A stretch of 60,506 nucleotides of DNA from Actinobacteria bacterium Ga0077541 (lineage in GTDB: Bacteria; Actinomycetota; Thermoleophilia; Miltoncostaeales; Miltoncostaeaceae). The stretch spans positions 1 to 60,506 of the forward strand of contig LNEQ01000230.1 in assembly GCA_001464995.1 (NCBI GenBank), in the 5' to 3' direction. The notes under the pieces are model-generated. The model was not told where the DNA came from, did not search any database, and worked only from the letters and a program-made list of their open reading frames with translations. This document shows positions 58,466-60,506 of this stretch, in pieces (position 1 is the stretch's first letter; each line of letters starts with the position of its first letter). The position numbers and the translations under genes were made by a program.

Positions 58466-58678
58466 CTATCCGCTCGGGGCGGGACCCTCGTAGGTGTTGC
58501 CCTTGTCCGGCTCCGCGTCGGGCCGGTCGGGATCGGCCTCGTCGCGCGGGCGCGTCTCACCGGTGTCCGGACCGGGCGGATCGTCTGCCGGGCGCTCCTC
58601 GTCCGGCGCGGCGCCGGGCACGGTGGGGTCGGTGTAGTCCCGCTTCTCCCCGTCCTCGTCGGGCGTGCGTGTGCTCAT
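58466..58678 (-). CDS. Small acidic disordered hypothetical protein (70 aa)
   Basis: MSTRTPDEDGEKRDYTDPTVPGAAPDEERP...; SD-like aggggga upstream. Confidence 0.45.
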   Translation of the reverse strand: MSTRTPDEDGEKRDYTDPTVPGAAPDEERPADDPPGPDTGETRPRDEADPDRPDAEPDKGNTYEGPAPSG

Positions 58679-58774
58679 GCCGTCCCCCTGCCGCTCGGAC
58701 TCCCTGTCCCGCGGGTGTACCCGGGGCGGGGTCGCGTCAGACCTGGAAGCTGCGCACGAACGCCTGAACCCAGT

Positions 58775-59962
58775 TCACGTCGTCGTGTCGAGCTGGAGTT
58801 GAGCCGGCGAAAGTTCGAACGGATCCTCTTCCGCCCGAGGCGGGCGCGAAGCTCTGATGCCTTGCCAGATGCCGTGCATGCGCTCGGAGCCCACGTAGAC
58901 ACGAGCGCGGCGTTCTCCCGAGGGGACGAGGAGGCCAGCATCCACTAGTTCCTTCAGATCCCGGGTGGCAGTGAGCGGAGCAATCTCCTCGCCGTCAGCC
59001 AGTCTGACGGTCGCGATGTAGCCGGCACGGCGAATCCGGAGCCCCTGCGCCGCATCCATCAGCGCGTTCAGGGCTCGCTCCGGCAGGTCGTTCTTCTCTA
59101 CGAGGTCCGTGCAGGCCAGCCACAGGTGCTCCGTGGCCTCGACGCGACGGAGCAACGTCCTGGCCTGCCTGTAGTGGGCCGTGAGGCAGAAGCGAACCCA
59201 CGGTCGGGCGTCGTTCTCGGGATGCCACGAGCCCTGGCCCACCTGCTCGAGGATCTGGTAGTACGCCGCGGTGTTGCGCCCCAGGTACTCCTCGATGCTT
59301 GAGAAGACTGGCGCGATGATCTTGTCGCGGGCGAGCACCAGGGTCTGCAGCGCGCGACCCATCCTCCCGTTGCCATCGCTGAACGGGTGGATCATCACGA
59401 GGTTCAGATGGGCCATCGCTGCGCGAACCATCACGGGTGCCTCGTCACCCTCCAGCTCTTCGAGAAGGTTCCGGATCAACGAAGGGACTTCCTCGTACGG
59501 CGGCCCCTCATAGACCGTCTCGCCACTCGGCTCGCGGCGGACGAAGATGGCCCCTGGACGCCACCTGCCCGGGTTCTTCGAGAGGTCGTGCTTGATCATC
59601 ATGAAGTGCAGGGACTTGAGCAGTCCTTCATCTACCGTCAAGACGGTGTCCTCTTGGGCAAGCTGGAGGACATAGGTCATCGCGTCCTGGTAGCCGCCAA
59701 GGGCTCGCTGCGTCTCGCGGCTCGCGTCGAGAGGCTCCTCCCCTCCCTCGACCGCCAAGACATCGTCCAGGCTGGCCTCATAACCCTCGATGCTGTTCGA
59801 GCCCTGAACGGCGCGCGCCAGGGTCTGGCGTCGCAGTCGACCGACCCAGCGCCGAGGCTGGCGCACCTGGTACTCAAGCTCGTTCCGCAGGGCATCGATG
59901 CTTGTAACCACCCGGCGCTCGTCTTCCGAGACGAGGGGGGTCTTGTAGACCGGATAGGCCAT
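58775..59962 (-). CDS. Fic/DOC family protein with N-terminal inhibitory motif
   Basis: Fic motif HPFSDGNGRMGR; inhibitory-type SNSIEG; WRPGAIFVRREPSGETVYEGPPYEEVPSL; visibly lower GC than neighbours. Confidence 0.93.
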   Translation of the reverse strand: MAYPVYKTPLVSEDERRVVTSIDALRNELEYQVRQPRRWVGRLRRQTLARAVQGSNSIEGYEASLDDVLAVEGGEEPLDASRETQRALGGYQDAMTYVLQLAQEDTVLTVDEGLLKSLHFMMIKHDLSKNPGRWRPGAIFVRREPSGETVYEGPPYEEVPSLIRNLLEELEGDEAPVMVRAAMAHLNLVMIHPFSDGNGRMGRALQTLVLARDKIIAPVFSSIEEYLGRNTAAYYQILEQVGQGSWHPENDARPWVRFCLTAHYRQARTLLRRVEATEHLWLACTDLVEKNDLPERALNALMDAAQGLRIRRAGYIATVRLADGEEIAPLTATRDLKELVDAGLLVPSGERRARVYVGSERMHGIWQGIRASRPPRAEEDPFELSPAQLQLDTTT

Positions 59963-59971
59963 GATGTTTTG

Positions 59972-59998
59972 ATACTAGCATTCGATCTTGAGCGTCAA
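59972..59998 (-). promoter_or_regulatory. Candidate promoter of the fic gene
   Basis: Minus strand TTGACG - 15 nt ending TGC (extended -10) - TAGTAT, 9 nt upstream of ATG 59962. Confidence 0.5.
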
Positions 59999-60225
59999 CC
60001 CCTTGGAAAAGCCGCTTCCGCGCTAGTGATACTTAGATTTAGTCATTTTCCGAAGGCAGGGGGTGGGTGGGGTCAGGTCGAGTCCGTGAGGCGTCGCACG
60101 CGCCAGGCGCGCGCCAGCGAGCGCGAGAAGAGAGCGGACTCCTGCGGCCCGAAGCGGAAACGACAGCAGGCCTCCTGGCTGCCGAGATCGCCGTCGATGC
60201 CTGGCGGTTCGCCTTACAGAAGCGA

Positions 60226-60273
60226 TGCCCCCGGCAAGAATCGAACTTGCGACACCAGGTTTAGGAAACCTCG
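60226..60273 (-). tRNA. 3' fragment of a tRNA, probably tRNA-Arg(CCT): att-site remnant, not a complete tRNA
   Basis: Minus strand GAGGT-TTCCTAA-ACCTG anticodon arm, T-arm GCAAGTTCGATTCTTGC, acceptor CGGGGGC-A. No matching D-arm; integrase CDS lies where the 5' half should be. Confidence 0.65.
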
Positions 60274-60284
60274 GGGCCTTCCGG

Positions 60285-60506
60285 TCAGATTCCACTGTCC
60301 ATACGCCTTTCGGGGGCCGCCTCAATCTCCCGCAACGTGTCCCGCAACGTCTCGGCGGCTGGAGCGGGGTCGAAGACGGCGGCCGCATCATCGAGCTGGC
60401 TGTCCGACAGGAGGTGCGCGTAGACCTGCGCAGTGATGTTGGGGTTGGCGTGCCCCAGTTGGCGCGACACGACGATCAGCGGCACACCGCGCGAGAGCAT
60501 GATCGA
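60285..60506 (-). CDS. Tyrosine recombinase/integrase, C-terminal part (runs off right edge)
   Basis: MLSRGVPLIVVSRQLGHANPNITAQVYAHLLSDSQLDDAAAVFD: LGH...T...Y.HL box with catalytic Tyr. Confidence 0.85.
   Translation of the reverse strand, partial: SIMLSRGVPLIVVSRQLGHANPNITAQVYAHLLSDSQLDDAAAVFDPAPAAETLRDTLREIEAAPERRMDSGI

Noticed and set aside
60067-60264. 65-aa ORF ending ...RCPRQESNLRHQV
   Set aside because: The 'RQESNLRHQ' peptide is a well-known spurious translation across the antisense of a tRNA 3' end. It supports the tRNA fragment, not a protein.
60226-60318. Full tRNA using GCCCCCG at ~60312-60318 as the 5' acceptor strand
   Set aside because: The distance to the anticodon arm is about twice that of a tRNA, there is no D-arm, and the sequence encodes the integrase C-terminus. 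The complementarity is coincidental.

Overview
60.5 kb of very GC-rich chromosome, probably actinobacterial; a Thermoleophilia-like lineage is my inference from gene style and was not tested. Coding is dense, with about 55 supportable genes. Main blocks: (i) ATP-grasp, ferritin-like, HAD and DsbA-like genes (1-7.6 kb). (ii) A minus-strand heme / cytochrome c maturation / quinone / heme-copper oxidase supercluster (8.3-24.4 kb: cobA-hemD, hemC, hemA, siroheme synthase, ccmDCBA, UbiA family, VanX-like, SDR, cyt c, coxIII, coxI, coxII, MFS, ctaB). (iii) glcDEF-like genes (25.9-29.6 kb). (iv) A self-contained RpiR regulator / ABC importer / metallophosphoesterase-HAD fusion cassette (29.8-36.4 kb). 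(v) A Bat/MoxR/DUF58/HtrA block (40.3-45.2 kb). (vi) A helicase with an Arg-rich tail, then a luciferase-like monooxygenase / acyl-CoA-ligase fusion (45.5-51.3 kb). (vii) Mixed genes, ending in a lower-GC right end with a Fic protein, a tRNA 3'-end fragment and the C-terminus of a tyrosine integrase, which looks like the edge of an integrative element extending rightward. The observations I rate highest are: three unusual gene fusions (CoxI with tandem USP-like domains, LLM-ANL, MPE-HAD); a recurring TANNNT hexamer 6-8 nt upstream of many start codons (leaderless-transcription signature), including a 22-bp divergent intergenic gap with overlapping -10 boxes; the truncated tRNA/integrase att site; and two genes with frame disruptions. 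All domain calls come from reading motifs by eye. No searches were run.
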